Origin: Planococcus glaciei
Lineage (GTDB): Bacteria > Bacillota > Bacilli > Bacillales_A > Planococcaceae
Length of the DNA stretch: 64,000 nt
Assembly: GCF_900099655.1 (NCBI RefSeq)
Contig: NZ_FNDC01000001.1
Location: 434,001 to 498,000, forward strand
Reading direction: 5' to 3'
In this document: in pieces, positions 17,695 to 25,612 of the stretch
Numbering within the stretch: position 1 is the first letter of the stretch
How the letters are laid out: the number at the start of each line of letters is the position of its first letter
The notes under the pieces: model-generated
The model's input: only the letters and a program-made list of their open reading frames with translations
Told to the model about the DNA's origin: nothing
The model's database searches: none
Program-made: the position numbers and the translations under genes

Positions 17695-18864
17695 ATGAAT
17701 TCTTTTGAGGAGATCTACGACCGGAAAAATAGCCGGTCCGTCAAATGGGATGCGATAGCAGACATCTACAAAGTGGAGGATGCTTCCGGCATCTTGCCGA
17801 TGTGGATAGCGGATATGGATTTTCCTGCTCCGCCGCCGGTCCTGAAAGCTTTGCATGACCGGGTTGAGCATTCCATTTTTGGCTACTCCATCATGTGCGA
17901 AGGGTGCCGGACTGCCGTGATCAATTGGCAAGCCAAGCGAAATGACTGGAAAATCGAACCGGATTGGATGATGTTCCATCACGGCATCATTCCGGCGATT
18001 GCATCAATCATTGAAACGTTCACGGAAAAACACGACAAAATTCTGGTCACTCCGCCTGTTTATCCGCCATTTTTCCAGCTTGCCGAAAATCAGGACAGGG
18101 AAGTTTTGTATTCCGCATTGCTGGAGCAAGATGGCCACTACACAATCGATTTTGAGGATTTCGAGGAAAAGCTGCAGAGTGCCGCTCTTTTCATTTTCTG
18201 CAATCCGCACAATCCCGGCGGCCGTGTATGGACACAGGAAGAACTGCAGGAAATCATCCGGCTGTGCACCAAGCACGATGTCCTGATTATTTCGGATGAA
18301 ATCCATGGCGACTTGATCCTTGGCTCCAACCGCCATATTCCCTTGGCGAAAATTGCCGGCGAAGAAAGCGGACGGATCTTCACTTGCCTGTCACCTACGA
18401 AAACCTTTAACTTAGCCGGCATCCAAGTCGCGATGATCGTGGCCACGGATCAAGAGAAACGCGCCAAGCTGGAAAAGCATGCCCTGGCTCATGGAACCGG
18501 CATACTGAATGCTTTTGCCCCAGTCGCGTTGACCGCTGCCTATAACGAAAGCGAGCCTTGGCTGGAGCAGGTGCTGCAGGTGATTTCGGATAATATGGAC
18601 TTTGCGATCCAGGAATTGGCGCAGAAAATCCCCGCCCTTCGAGCAGTAAAGCCAGAAGCCACTTATTTGCTGTGGATCGATTACCGGGCATTGGGGTTAT
18701 CCGAAGCTGACATTATGGAGAAATTGCTCGGCACCGGGAAAGTCGCTTTGGAACCCGGCAGCAAATACGGGGAAGCCGGCCTCGGGTACTTGCGCCTGAA
18801 TGTAGCTTGTCCGCGGGCTGTACTAGCAGACGGAATCAATCGGATGGCCGCTGCATTAGCTTAA
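17695..18864 (+). CDS. patB: MalY/PatB-type PLP cysteine-S-conjugate beta-lyase or aminotransferase
   Basis: 389-residue fold-type I PLP enzyme. IADMDFPAPPPV near residue 35 and VTPPVYPPFF near 116 are typical of MalY/PatB. The Schiff-base Lys is in SPTKTFNLAG, and DEIHGDLIL carries the Asp that contacts the PLP ring. PatB enzymes cleave cystathionine or related thioethers to a thiol, pyruvate and ammonia. The start is the ATG at 17695, with AAAGGGG 9 nt upstream, not the ATG at 17674. It is monocistronic, with a terminator at 18.9 kb. Confidence 0.88.
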   Translation: MNSFEEIYDRKNSRSVKWDAIADIYKVEDASGILPMWIADMDFPAPPPVLKALHDRVEHSIFGYSIMCEGCRTAVINWQAKRNDWKIEPDWMMFHHGIIPAIASIIETFTEKHDKILVTPPVYPPFFQLAENQDREVLYSALLEQDGHYTIDFEDFEEKLQSAALFIFCNPHNPGGRVWTQEELQEIIRLCTKHDVLIISDEIHGDLILGSNRHIPLAKIAGEESGRIFTCLSPTKTFNLAGIQVAMIVATDQEKRAKLEKHALAHGTGILNAFAPVALTAAYNESEPWLEQVLQVISDNMDFAIQELAQKIPALRAVKPEATYLLWIDYRALGLSEADIMEKLLGTGKVALEPGSKYGEAGLGYLRLNVACPRAVLADGINRMAAALA

Positions 18865-18887
18865 GCGAAAAATTTAAACTGTTTTTT

Positions 18888-18915
18888 AAAAGCCGGTCTC
18901 AACGACCGGCTTTTT
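18888..18915 (+). terminator. Terminator after patB
   Basis: AAAAGCCGGTC/GACCGGCTTTTT hairpin 24 nt past the stop codon. Confidence 0.85.
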
Positions 18916-18953
18916 CATGTCCTGTTTGTGCCGAGGGACTTTGAAGCATGATA

Positions 18954-18984
18954 AAAAACCGCAGAAATTCTGCGGTTTTCGCGC
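18954..18984 (-). terminator. Terminator of the Sec lipoprotein gene
   Basis: AAAAACCGCAGAA/TTCTGCGGTTTT hairpin with a T run on the minus strand, immediately after the stop at 18991. Confidence 0.8.
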
Positions 18985-18990
18985 TTCTTG

Positions 18991-19506
18991 TTAGTTGTTA
19001 AGCAAGTCGTTGTATTCTTTCTTGATTTTTTCCATTGTTTCAGGCAATTCCTCGCCCCACCGGTCGTTCGCTTCATTGAACACGACATTGCCTTCAGTAT
19101 CCAGCATGCCATATCCTCTGTACGGAACGTCTCCATTTTTCATATTGAGCAAATCCACAATTTCCAAATCCGGATCCGATACGAACGGAAGGCTTTCCCC
19201 GTATTCGTTCTTCAAGGCGGTATACAGTTCCAATTGTTGTTCAGGCGTATCGCCGCTGATAATATACGTGTTTACATCCAAGCCCTCTAACACGTCCAAG
19301 TTTGAGTGCAACTGAACCAGTTGCTGTTGGCAGTGGCTTCAGGTGTAAGTCGTGATAAAGAAGAAAAGAACAGGCTTTTCTTGCGGGAACGCCACTTCTT
19401 GCTTGTCCTGATTCAGCAATGTGGTGGGTTCGCTCATTTTCTCCGTACCACAGCCCGAAATGACAACAGCAGAAATCAATAAAAGAAGGAGCAGTTTTAA
19501 TTTCAT
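18991..19506 (-). CDS. Selenoprotein: thioredoxin-fold (redoxin) lipoprotein with U-S-H-C active site
   Basis: 171 residues when the in-frame TGA at 19339-19341 is read as Sec56. ATG at 19506 has AAAGGAG upstream. Residues 1-18 are a lipoprotein signal with lipobox VISGC (Cys19). The sequence before the TGA (KPVLFFFITTYT) is the first strand of an AhpC/TSA-type thioredoxin fold; the sequence after it (SHCQQQLVQLHSNLDVL) continues the helix, so the motif is U-x-x-C. Later blocks (YIISGDTPEQQLELYTAL, GYGMLDTEGNVVFNE) fit redoxins. Homology runs across the TGA, so it is not a decayed gene. Likely a surface thiol oxidoreductase or peroxidase. Automated calls would keep only the part after the stop. 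Confidence 0.88.
19308..19341 (-). promoter_or_regulatory. bSECIS element of the redoxin lipoprotein
   Basis: After the UGA the hairpin GCAACUG-GUU-CAGUUGC forms a 7-bp stem. The apical loop begins 22 nt past the UGA with G first, within the known bacterial SECIS geometry. Confidence 0.75.
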
Positions 19507-19649
19507 CGAAAATTTCTCTCCTTTCTGTCCGTTAAATTAAATTCATCCCATTCTATCACTGAAATGAGCCATATTCTTTGAAATTGAGGAAAAGTTGATA
19601 AAACGCCATAATTTATACTAAAGAATAAGCGGTTAAGTTCCGCTAGAAA

Positions 19650-19675
19650 TTTACATGATTTTACAAGATTTTTTC
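19650..19675 (+). promoter_or_regulatory. Pho-box-like repeats before alkaline phosphatase
   Basis: TTTACA at 19650-19655 and 19660-19665, with a degenerate third TTTTTC about 10 nt on, resemble PhoP TT(A/T/C)ACA direct repeats. A TACACT at about 19709 could be the -10. Phosphate-starvation control is inferred. Confidence 0.5.
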
Positions 19676-19764
19676 AAGAAATTCATACCGCTGAAACATT
19701 CCCCCTCTACACTGATAGGGAGCAGATTTCCCAGGCTTACATTATGTTAGAGGAGGACAAGAAC

Positions 19765-21420
19765 ATGAATCGCAATTTGAAAAAGAAGGCAGCTGGAATT
19801 TCAATCGCCGCTGCTGTTGCCATTTCTTCTTTAGGACTTGCAACAAACGCTAATTTGACCGAAGCAAAGGACAAGAAAAATGAGCCAACCAACGTCATCA
19901 TGATGGTGATGGATGGAACAAGCGCGGGCGCCACGAATCTCGCAAGATGGTACAAAGGCGGAGACCTGGCCATGGATGAAATCCTGGTAGGCGGCATGCG
20001 CACCCATTCAGCAGAATCTGCCATTACCGATTCCGCGCCGGCAGCAACGGCTTTGGCGACTGGCAACAAATCCAACGACAAGGTTGTTGGCCTTCTTCCT
20101 AAACTCGTAAATACGCCTGGAGTCGACCCGATCGATCCGGAAGATACATACAAACCCATTGCCAACGTACTGGAAGGTGCTAAATTATCCGGGAAATCCA
20201 CAGGGATTATCTCGACTTCCGAAATTCAGCATGCAACACCGGCAGGCTTTTCTTCCCATGCCCTTCACCGCAGCAACTACCAAGACATTGCGGAGCAGCA
20301 GGTATATCAAGGGATTGACGTCGTGCTTGGCGGCGGGAAAGAATCACTTGCTCCAGGGTCTACGAAAAACGCACGCGTGGACGGTGAAAACCTGATCGAT
20401 GTGATCAACGAAAACGGCTACGATTTCGTTGAATCGAGAGAAGACCTTTTAAGTTCAAACTCTGACAAATTGTGGGGTGCATTCGCTCCTTCTGCTCTTG
20501 CCTATGATTTCGACCGAAAGGCAACAGAAAACAGCGAACCTTCCCTTGCAGAAATGACCAAAAAGGGAATCGATACGCTTTCCAAAGATAAAGACGGCTT
20601 CTTCATGTTTGTTGAAGGAAGCAAAGTCGACTGGGCAGCACATGCAAATGATACAGTCGGGATCCTCAGCGATGTGCTGGCTTTTGATGATGCCGTAAAA
20701 GAAGCAGTTGAATTTGCGAAGAAAGACGGCAATACAATGGTAATTGCAGTCAGCGACCACGGAAACAGCGGGATTACGATGGGGAACGTCAATACAAACG
20801 CCAATTACCCGGAAATTCCGGTTTCAACATATATCGACCCACTGAAAAAAGCGACGATGACGGTTGAAGGCGCATTGAAGCAGCTTAAATCCGACCGCTC
20901 GAATATGAAAGAAGTGGCAGCGCTATACGGCCTTGATAACTTGTCTTCAGACGAGCTCAACAAATTAAAAGCATCCAAAACCTTACAGAGCGATATGACC
21001 AAAATGTTGGCGAACCGCGCGAACATCGGCTATTCGACCGGCGGGCACACCGGGGAAGATGTCTTCCTATACGCTTACGGCCCTTCTAAACCAAATGGTC
21101 TGGTCGATAACACGGACATCGCCAAAGCGATGGCCGGATTCATGAAGTTTGACCTTGAAAAAGTTTCGGACAAACTGTTTGTCAATGCCCGTGAGTCTTT
21201 CGAAAGCAAAGGCTATACAACCCGCATTGATGTAACCGATGCGAACAATCCGGTGTTCATCGCCGAAAAAGCGAAGATTAAAATCGAATTGCCGGTCAAT
21301 AAAAACATTGCTCACGTAACACAAAACAAAAAGTCTTACACAAAGACACTTGATGGGGTAACCGTCTATAACGGAACAGATTTCTTCGTATCCAAAAAAG
21401 CCTTGAACCTTTCCAAATAA
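19765..21420 (+). CDS. Secreted alkaline phosphatase
   Basis: 551-residue alkaline phosphatase superfamily enzyme that releases phosphate from monoesters. Signal peptide about 1-31. Metal and nucleophile motifs: MMVMDGTSAGA (first metal Asp), TDSAPAATALATG with the phosphorylated Ser, EGSKVDWAAHANDT and VSDHGNSG, and GYSTGGHTGEDV carrying a metal His. The C-terminal roughly 60 residues (KIKIELPVNKNIAHV...) look like a small beta stalk domain. The start is the ATG at 19765 with AGAGGAGG upstream, not 19744. The Pho-box-like repeats upstream and the terminator downstream make it a single-gene unit. Confidence 0.92.
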   Translation: MNRNLKKKAAGISIAAAVAISSLGLATNANLTEAKDKKNEPTNVIMMVMDGTSAGATNLARWYKGGDLAMDEILVGGMRTHSAESAITDSAPAATALATGNKSNDKVVGLLPKLVNTPGVDPIDPEDTYKPIANVLEGAKLSGKSTGIISTSEIQHATPAGFSSHALHRSNYQDIAEQQVYQGIDVVLGGGKESLAPGSTKNARVDGENLIDVINENGYDFVESREDLLSSNSDKLWGAFAPSALAYDFDRKATENSEPSLAEMTKKGIDTLSKDKDGFFMFVEGSKVDWAAHANDTVGILSDVLAFDDAVKEAVEFAKKDGNTMVIAVSDHGNSGITMGNVNTNANYPEIPVSTYIDPLKKATMTVEGALKQLKSDRSNMKEVAALYGLDNLSSDELNKLKASKTLQSDMTKMLANRANIGYSTGGHTGEDVFLYAYGPSKPNGLVDNTDIAKAMAGFMKFDLEKVSDKLFVNARESFESKGYTTRIDVTDANNPVFIAEKAKIKIELPVNKNIAHVTQNKKSYTKTLDGVTVYNGTDFFVSKKALNLSK

Positions 21421-21431
21421 TACGCATGCCC

Positions 21432-21473
21432 GCTGTCTCCCGGCATTTTCATCACCGGGAGACAGCTTTTTTT
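21432..21473 (+). terminator. Terminator after alkaline phosphatase
   Basis: GCTGTCTCCCGG/CCGGGAGACAGC 12-bp stem, then seven T. Confidence 0.9.
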
Positions 21474-21500
21474 ATATTATGGGATGCCTGGCTTCCTCTA

Positions 21501-21585
21501 AAGCGTATTTTAACGTTATCCGAGCGTATTTCTTTCATCGTTGAGCATATTTCTTTCATTGCTGAGCATATTTTCGAAAATCGCC
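21501..21585. repeat. 21-nt tandem repeat, four units
   Basis: Units begin at 21501, 21522, 21543 and 21564, each with (A/G)AGC(G/A)TATTT at the front. The middle two are nearly identical. Period 21 without an ORF; function unknown. A different 21-nt repeat is at 33.6 kb. Confidence 0.75.
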
Positions 21586-21636
21586 TAAAACCGAGTTGTA
21601 CAATCAAACATCTGTGAGCGCAGCGATTTCAACAGC

Positions 21637-21667
21637 AAAAAAGCTAGCCATTTGCGGCTAGCTTTTC
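21637..21667 (-). terminator. Terminator of MPKTG paralog 2
   Basis: GCTAGCC/GGCTAGC stem with flanking A/T runs, directly after the stop codon on the minus strand. Confidence 0.8.
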
Positions 21668-21678
21668 ACATTCTTCAA

Positions 21679-23040
21679 TTAGTTTTGTTTGCGTGCACGA
21701 AGCCCGATGGTTGTTGCCAAGCCAGCAAGCATCAGCCCGCCAAGGATCCACATGAATGGCATTGACGATTCTTCGGCTGTTCCGCCCATGCCGGTTTTTG
21801 GCATTTCTGACGGCATTGCCGCTTCACCGAACTGATCCGGGAACTGATCGACAATCGCTGCCGATAATCCAGCCGCCGGCATTGTCATATGCGCGTACGC
21901 TTCGCGGATCGAGTTGTAAGCTGTATCGTAATCACCCGCTGCGTAAGAATCGAACGCCACCAATAATTGGTCCACGTGTGCAGTCAAGCCTTCTTCCAAC
22001 GCATCGGCCGGCACTCGTCCTTCAGTTGCCGCGTCCAATAGGGCTGCTTGTTCTTTAATGTACTCGTCCAAGTCGGCTTTCGCCTTTTCCTGGCCTTCTG
22101 CATTGCCTTCACCTGTCGCCACTACGTAATCCACGAAATAGCCGATATGCGATTTCCAGATTTCCGAAAACTGTGCGCCGGCTTCTTCGCCGTAGACAGA
22201 AGCCACTGCTGCTGATAAGTCATCCGCATTGGCAATCAAAGCCGCAGATGCCTGGTCGAAGCTTTCTGCGCCATCAGCGCCGTCCTGCATCGCCATCGCT
22301 GCCAGTCCAGCATGTTCCGTAAATGTCATGTTCAACTGGGCACGAAGGTCAACAGCCGGTGTGTCCGGGTTTGTGTTATCGAATTTCTCCGGGAATTGGT
22401 CCGTAATTGCAATGGAAAGTGTTTCCGCGAACATGCTCATGTGATGGATGGATTCGCGCTCCAACCCATAAGCTGTTTCAAAGTCTCCTGCAACGTAAGC
22501 GTCAAACGCTTTGACTAGCTGGTCGACGTGCATGTCCAAGCCTTCCTGTACTGCAGCTGCCGGCAATCGGCCTTCTGTTGCTGTATCAAAGAATTCGGAT
22601 TGAGTTTTCTTGTATTCTTCCAAGTCGGCCAGCGCTTTGTCTTTTCCAGCCTGGTCTTCTTTAGCCGTTGCCGTTACATAATCAACAAAGTAGCCGATAT
22701 GCGACTTCCAGATTTCATCAAACTGCGCCGCCCCTTCTTCGCCGTAAACAGAAGCAACTGCCGCTTTCAAATCATCTGCGTTTGCCAACAGCGCGCCGGA
22801 TGCCTGATCAAAATCTTCCGCTCCGTCCACACCTTTTCTCATCGCTTCAACTGCTAAAAAGGCATGTTCCGTTAAAACCGTGTCTAGTGCAATGCGAAGT
22901 TCAGCAGCCGGTGTTGCTGTGCCGCTTTCCATGGAAGCTTCGTTTGAAGAATGCGCGCCGTGCCCGTCCGCCAGTGCAGCCGTCGGTACCAGTAAAGAAA
23001 GCGTTAATGGAAGTGCCACCAATAATTTGTTCAGTTTCAT
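21679..23040 (-). CDS. Sortase-anchored helical-repeat surface protein (MPKTG), paralog 2
   Basis: 453 residues. Signal peptide about 1-24. Two units of roughly 170 residues each open with ELRIALDTVLTEHAFLAVEA or LRAQLNMTFTEHAGLAAMA. Each contains AAVASVYGEE and an IWKSHIGYFVDYV block, with FDTATEGR or LDAATEGR further on. The C-terminus is EMPKTGMGGTAEES, a hydrophobic helix and RARKQN, so it should be wall-anchored by the sortase at 15.7 kb, whose neighbour has the same signal. The start ATG has AAAGGAG 9 nt upstream. It shares an ECF promoter motif with paralog 1. Function unknown; conserved H/E in each unit may bind a ligand. Confidence 0.87.
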   Translation of the reverse strand: MKLNKLLVALPLTLSLLVPTAALADGHGAHSSNEASMESGTATPAAELRIALDTVLTEHAFLAVEAMRKGVDGAEDFDQASGALLANADDLKAAVASVYGEEGAAQFDEIWKSHIGYFVDYVTATAKEDQAGKDKALADLEEYKKTQSEFFDTATEGRLPAAAVQEGLDMHVDQLVKAFDAYVAGDFETAYGLERESIHHMSMFAETLSIAITDQFPEKFDNTNPDTPAVDLRAQLNMTFTEHAGLAAMAMQDGADGAESFDQASAALIANADDLSAAVASVYGEEAGAQFSEIWKSHIGYFVDYVVATGEGNAEGQEKAKADLDEYIKEQAALLDAATEGRVPADALEEGLTAHVDQLLVAFDSYAAGDYDTAYNSIREAYAHMTMPAAGLSAAIVDQFPDQFGEAAMPSEMPKTGMGGTAEESSMPFMWILGGLMLAGLATTIGLRARKQN

Positions 23041-23081
23041 CTAAAACATCTCCTTTTTCCTGTTTAATTTTGTTCTGACTA

Positions 23082-23112
23082 CTAAACGGGGCAAGGATCA
23101 GTTTTAGATCAC
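23082..23112 (-). promoter_or_regulatory. ECF promoter motif, site B (MPKTG paralog 2)
   Basis: GTGATCTAAAAC (23101-23112) and CGTTTAG (23082-23088), first bases 24 nt apart, about 42 nt before the start codon. Nearly identical to site A. Confidence 0.7.
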
Positions 23113-23140
23113 TTTTTTTAAAAATAAATTAAATAAATAA

Positions 23141-23170
23141 AAAAAAGCTTTCCGGTCAGCTGGAAAGCTT
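23141..23170 (-). terminator. Terminator of the small gene at 23.2 kb
   Basis: AAGCTTTCC/GGAAAGCTT stem followed by a T run on the minus strand. Confidence 0.75.
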
Positions 23171-23182
23171 CATTATTTCAGT

Positions 23183-23419
23183 TTAATCCTCTTCAGGTAA
23201 ATTCAATATTTTAATCGTTTTAAAGCCCAGGATCACTTTGTAATTAAGCCCCCAGTTCGCTGAGAACACTTCAAATTCCGAATCGCTGACGGAGAAGTGC
23301 ATGACGGTGTCGTTCTCGTCGTCCAGAATGACGTAGGAATTGGCATTTGAAAAAAGTTTAAATGATTTGTCGATAATCAATGTCCAGCCGTTTTTCAGGC
23401 CGTGGCTTTTGTTTGCCAT
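23183..23419 (-). CDS. Small protein of unknown function (78 aa)
   Basis: MANKSHGLKNG start at 23419 with AGGGG upstream. TATAAT at about 23433-23438 serves as a -10 so close to the start that the leader is very short; the longer frame opening at 23467 lies before it. The sequence is soluble, mostly beta-like, with DDENDTVMHF and NWGLNYKVILGFKTI. It resembles a small tubby/LURP-like beta module only superficially. No family is recognised. Confidence 0.65.
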   Translation of the reverse strand: MANKSHGLKNGWTLIIDKSFKLFSNANSYVILDDENDTVMHFSVSDSEFEVFSANWGLNYKVILGFKTIKILNLPEED

Positions 23420-23591
23420 TTCAACACCCCTAGTTGGATTATAACGGAGAATTGAAAGATTGGTCACGCTTTATTTTCCTTTGCTGAAAAAGCGGCAGTT
23501 CGCTGTTACACAAATGAAATGGCTAAAATGGTTTTCTTCCCTACGCAATTCTCTTATAATGAAAGAAGTCTCAAATAGAAGGAAATGACTT

Positions 23592-23951
23592 ATGGAACAA
23601 ACACTTTGGTTTATTTATGCAGCATTACTCGGCACAACGACAATCGGTTTTCTCTTGCATAGCCGCAAGGCAGCTTTTCCGGTCAAATTTGATTTGGCCG
23701 TTTCCATTGTAACGTGGATCGGGTTGTTCGGGTTTGTGACCAACAACCAGATCCTCGATCCGCTTGTGTGGAAAATCGTCTTTTTCGGCGCCCTGCTTTG
23801 GGATGTCCTTTTTGCGTTTAAATTAAAAAGCCAGTTTGAAGCCGAAGAACCGGAAGCGGCAACCGGCGCGGCCGGCACGATTTTCATGGCGGTCTCGACT
23901 GTCATCCTGCTGGGGCCTTTGTATTACGGGCTATTCCAGTACGCATTTTAA
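23592..23951 (+). CDS. Small integral membrane protein (119 aa), unknown function
   Basis: Four predicted membrane helices (about 4-21, 33-50, 57-77, 93-115) with an acidic EAEEPEAATG loop before the last. The ATG has AGAAGGAA upstream. It is a single gene between two terminators. I do not recognise the family. Confidence 0.7.
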   Translation: MEQTLWFIYAALLGTTTIGFLLHSRKAAFPVKFDLAVSIVTWIGLFGFVTNNQILDPLVWKIVFFGALLWDVLFAFKLKSQFEAEEPEAATGAAGTIFMAVSTVILLGPLYYGLFQYAF

Positions 23952-23953
23952 CT

Positions 23954-23993
23954 AAAACAAGGAACTCTCTTTTACCCGGGAGTTCCTTGTTTT
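23954..23993. terminator. Bidirectional terminator
   Basis: AACAAGGAACTC/GAGTTCCTTGTT stem with T runs both ways, between convergent genes. Confidence 0.85.
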
Positions 23994-23997
23994 TATT

Positions 23998-25503
23998 TTA
24001 AACAGCCTGCTGCGCGGTTTTTTCGCGTTTTTTAGCCGCTTCTGCCAGCAAGCTCACGGAAATCATCGAGAAGAAACCGAGCGCAGAGCTGAAGAACATG
24101 GCCTGGAAAACGTGTTCGACCGTACCGGAACCCGTCAGGAACATATAACAGCCTGCTCCGCTCAAGACAGAGGCGATGGCGCCCGATTTATTGGCATGCT
24201 TCCAGAAATAGCCGAGGCCGATCGGCGCCACGATTCCGCTGATGATGGCCGACGTGCCGAAATTGGTCAACAGCGCCAGGGATTCCGGCCGGCTGAATGA
24301 CATGTACAGCGACACCAGGCCGATAAAAATCAGGGAGACTTTCGACGCTTTCAGCACTTTGCCGTCAAGTTCCTGTTCTGTTAGGTTTTTGTTTTTGTAC
24401 AGCACCGGAACCGCGAGCACTTTAAACAAATCATTGCCGATGCTGTTGGTGATGCCAAGATACAGGCTGTCGGTCGTCGACAGGATGGCGGAAATCAGGC
24501 CCATCACCATCAAAGCGACGATGACCACCGGGAAAGCTTCCAGGATATACGCAGGAATGGCGCTGTCCGCTGAAGCGAGGCCCGGCAGAATGACGCGTGC
24601 GGCAAGGCCTGCAAATACGGAAAAGACGGAAAGGACAAACAGCGAGACGCCGGCCGTTAAGGTGAACGTCCGCAAGTCTTCTTCTTTTTCGACCGTCAGC
24701 ACTTTGTTCATCAAATGCGGCAGCAGCACGAATGAAAACAGCAACCACTGGATGCTCAAGATGGCAAAGCCGCTATAGAACGGGCCGCCGGTCGAAAGCG
24801 GCGCCACCAGCGCCGGATCGATTGCCCGAAGTTCCGTATGGAGCGTGCCGAAGACATTCCAGCCGCCGCCGATGGTCCAGAGGAGCGACACGAACAGCAG
24901 AATCGAGACCAATGCCATTGCCGTACCTTGTATGCCGTCACTGACAATCTGGGCAAACGCGCCGCCGAGGCTCACGTAGACAATCGTGATGCCGACGCCG
25001 ATGGCAATGCCCCACATATACGGAATGCCGATGACCGTTTCAAACATTGTCGCCAGTCCGACGTTCTGCCCGACAATGTAGTAAATGTTGAACAGCACCA
25101 GGAGCGCTACGAGCACTTGCAAAGTTTTGCTTTTGTAGCGGTTCCCGAGCCACTGCGGAAGCGTCAGGCTGCCGCCGTTTTTCTGGCCGTAGCGCCAGAA
25201 AGTTTTAGTGAACAACAGGAGACCGAGCCACGTGACGCCAAAGCAGCCGATCGTGTACCAGAGCGTCGACAATCCGTATGTATAAGCCCAGCCCGGAACG
25301 CCGAGAAATAGATTTGCGCTGGCATAGGAAGTGCCAAAGCTTAAGCCGACAATGGCCGGGCTGATTTTTCCTTTGGCAAGGGCGAAGCCTTTCATCGAAC
25401 CGCTATGGACTGCTCCTTTTCGGCCAAGCCATGTGGTCCAGGCAAAGTAGCCGATCAGCATCACGATGATAAACGGCAAAAGCCATGTTGTGTCTTCACG
25501 CAT
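23998..25503 (-). CDS. Sodium:solute symporter (SSS family)
   Basis: 501-residue SSS (SLC5-like) permease with about 13 membrane helices, which would import a solute with Na+. Family signatures: GLSFGTSYASANLFLGVPGWAY near residue 50 and SAILSTTDSLYLGITNSIGND, the helix with the Na+-site serines. The start is the ATG at 25503, 9 nt after AGGAG. It overlaps the 34-residue upstream gene by 8 nt (ATGCGTGA). It is the third gene of an S-box-controlled operon, so the solute is probably a sulfur compound or methionine precursor (inference). Confidence 0.88.
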   Translation of the reverse strand: MREDTTWLLPFIIVMLIGYFAWTTWLGRKGAVHSGSMKGFALAKGKISPAIVGLSFGTSYASANLFLGVPGWAYTYGLSTLWYTIGCFGVTWLGLLLFTKTFWRYGQKNGGSLTLPQWLGNRYKSKTLQVLVALLVLFNIYYIVGQNVGLATMFETVIGIPYMWGIAIGVGITIVYVSLGGAFAQIVSDGIQGTAMALVSILLFVSLLWTIGGGWNVFGTLHTELRAIDPALVAPLSTGGPFYSGFAILSIQWLLFSFVLLPHLMNKVLTVEKEEDLRTFTLTAGVSLFVLSVFSVFAGLAARVILPGLASADSAIPAYILEAFPVVIVALMVMGLISAILSTTDSLYLGITNSIGNDLFKVLAVPVLYKNKNLTEQELDGKVLKASKVSLIFIGLVSLYMSFSRPESLALLTNFGTSAIISGIVAPIGLGYFWKHANKSGAIASVLSGAGCYMFLTGSGTVEHVFQAMFFSSALGFFSMISVSLLAEAAKKREKTAQQAV

Positions 25504-25600
25504 TGCCATCCTCTCCTTTCCGTTTCGGATAGATTTTATTCCATAACGCCAGTCCCGCAATCCAGAAAACCGCGACGCCGATCCAGTAAGCTGTCATCAT
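25496..25600 (-). CDS. 34-aa single-helix symporter accessory protein
   Basis: Short ORF beginning MMTAYWIGVAVFWIAGLAL. One hydrophobic helix is followed by a basic tail (NKIYPKRKGED). GGGGG lies 7 nt before the first ATG. It lies between the monooxygenase and the symporter and overlaps the latter. Small single-helix proteins in this position are known next to SSS transporters as probable accessory subunits; that role is inferred from position and shape. Confidence 0.75.
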   Translation of the reverse strand: MMTAYWIGVAVFWIAGLALWNKIYPKRKGEDGNA

Positions 25601-25612
25601 TCCATTCCCCCT

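Noticed and set aside
18991-19311. 106-aa protein starting at an internal TTG
   Set aside because: It lacks a ribosome site and misses the active-site half; the 171-aa Sec lipoprotein explains the whole region.
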